Assembly: GCF_000165505.1 (NCBI RefSeq)
Contig: NC_014633.1
Span: forward strand, 248,001 to 312,000
Length of the DNA: 64,000 bases
Origin: Ilyobacter polytropus DSM 2926
GTDB taxonomy: Bacteria; Fusobacteriota; Fusobacteriia; Fusobacteriales; Fusobacteriaceae
Direction: 5' to 3'
Shown here: in pieces, positions 63,611 to 64,000 of the stretch
How the letters are laid out: each line of letters starts with the position of its first letter
How positions within the stretch are numbered: position 1 is the first letter of the stretch
Position numbers and translations under genes: made by a program
Notes under the pieces: generated by a model
What the model was told of the DNA's origin: nothing
Databases searched by the model: none
What the model saw: the letters and a program-made list of their open reading frames with translations, nothing else

Positions 63611-64000
63611 ATGAAAAAAATTATCCATATATTTCTTTTTTTTCTGTTCATTACATTTTCGTATTCCTCAGAAAACGGCTCTTTAAATGACAGGAATATA
63701 TTGGTTATACATTCATATCATCACGGTTTAGGGTGGGAGGATAATATTTCTGAGGGCATTAAAGATACCTTTGATTCTGAAGAGTTTGAGATATTTTTTG
63801 AGTATCTTGACGGGAAAAGGAATTATGGAGAGGAATACTTTAAGAGCCTGGCACCTCTATACAAACAAAAAGCAAAGACAACAAATTTTGAGGCTATAAT
63901 AGTGTGTGACAATATAGCCTTAGATTTCATAATTAAATACGGTCCTGAATTTTTACCGGAAATTCCAGTTGTCTTCTGCGGGATAAACAATTTTGATAAA
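63611..64000 (+). CDS. Start of a secreted ligand-binding protein, cut by the window end
   Basis: An open frame of 130 codons running off the end. ATG follows CAGGAG at a suitable distance. Residues 1-19 are a signal peptide (KKIIHIFLFFLFITFSYSS), then NILVIHSYHHGLGWEDNI and later EGIKDTFDS, YKQKAKTTNFEAIIVCDN and FLPEIPVVFCGINNFDK, which match the start of the ABC-substrate-binding-like sensor domain often found at the front of histidine kinases or GGDEF proteins. The full domain architecture is beyond the window. Confidence 0.75.
   Translation, partial: MKKIIHIFLFFLFITFSYSSENGSLNDRNILVIHSYHHGLGWEDNISEGIKDTFDSEEFEIFFEYLDGKRNYGEEYFKSLAPLYKQKAKTTNFEAIIVCDNIALDFIIKYGPEFLPEIPVVFCGINNFDK

Overview
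The window is low-GC DNA from an anaerobic, fermentative bacterium with a diderm envelope. Best guess is Fusobacteriota, close to Ilyobacter/Propionigenium. This is inferred from base composition, lipobox-bearing lipoproteins beside a cleavable periplasmic protein, oxygen-sensitive enzymes (pyruvate formate-lyase, anaerobic sulfite reductase, NfnAB-like flavoprotein), a GrdX-family gene and heavy riboswitch use. No rRNA gene is present to settle it.

Layout: 1-10.6 kb is mixed housekeeping: a GGDEF-like protein, an FNT channel, leucyl aminopeptidase, pyruvate formate-lyase behind a ZTP riboswitch, a GNAT acetyltransferase, a degenerate EAL protein, GrdX, a PIN-PhoH ATPase and a MogA/MoaB protein. 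10.6-16.9 kb is a phosphate regulon: two pstS paralogues (one secreted, one lipoprotein), pstCAB, phoU and a PhoB/PhoP-type regulator, with three 11-bp-periodic PHO boxes. 17.1-23.7 kb is accessory: a bactofilin-like membrane protein, then a Mu-like virion-morphogenesis gene (gpG), a NACHT NTPase, a KAP-like P-loop NTPase and a 33-codon fragment resembling the start of a phage head protease, ending at two tRNA-Leu(GAG) genes. 24.0-38.6 kb (minus strand) is a complete purine pathway, fhs-purL-E-K-C-F-M-N-H-D, with two guanine riboswitches. 38.8-43.5 kb is carAB behind a promoter, short ORF and terminator that look like an attenuator. 43.5-47.6 kb holds a NUDIX hydrolase, a MITE-like 437-bp element and a PAS-GGDEF-EAL sensor. 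47.9-53.6 kb is oppABCDF. 53.6-58.1 kb (minus) is asrABC with an FNT-type channel and a Crp/Fnr regulator, with a perfect TGTGA-N6-TCACA site. The end carries a macro-domain protein, an iron alcohol dehydrogenase, an NfnAB-like pair and the start of a secreted ligand-binding protein.

One metabolic theme is formate and one-carbon supply: Pfl makes formate, an FNT protein may move it, Fhs turns it into 10-formyl-THF, and PurN/PurH consume that. The ZTP riboswitch on pfl and the guanine riboswitches on fhs and purL tie these steps to purine status.

The most unusual parts are (i) the NACHT plus KAP pair between two Mu-like phage gene remnants, a candidate anti-phage cargo locus, and (ii) two leaders (carA and fhs) in which a Shine-Dalgarno-led short ORF runs into an intrinsic terminator, resembling pyrBI-type coupled attenuation.
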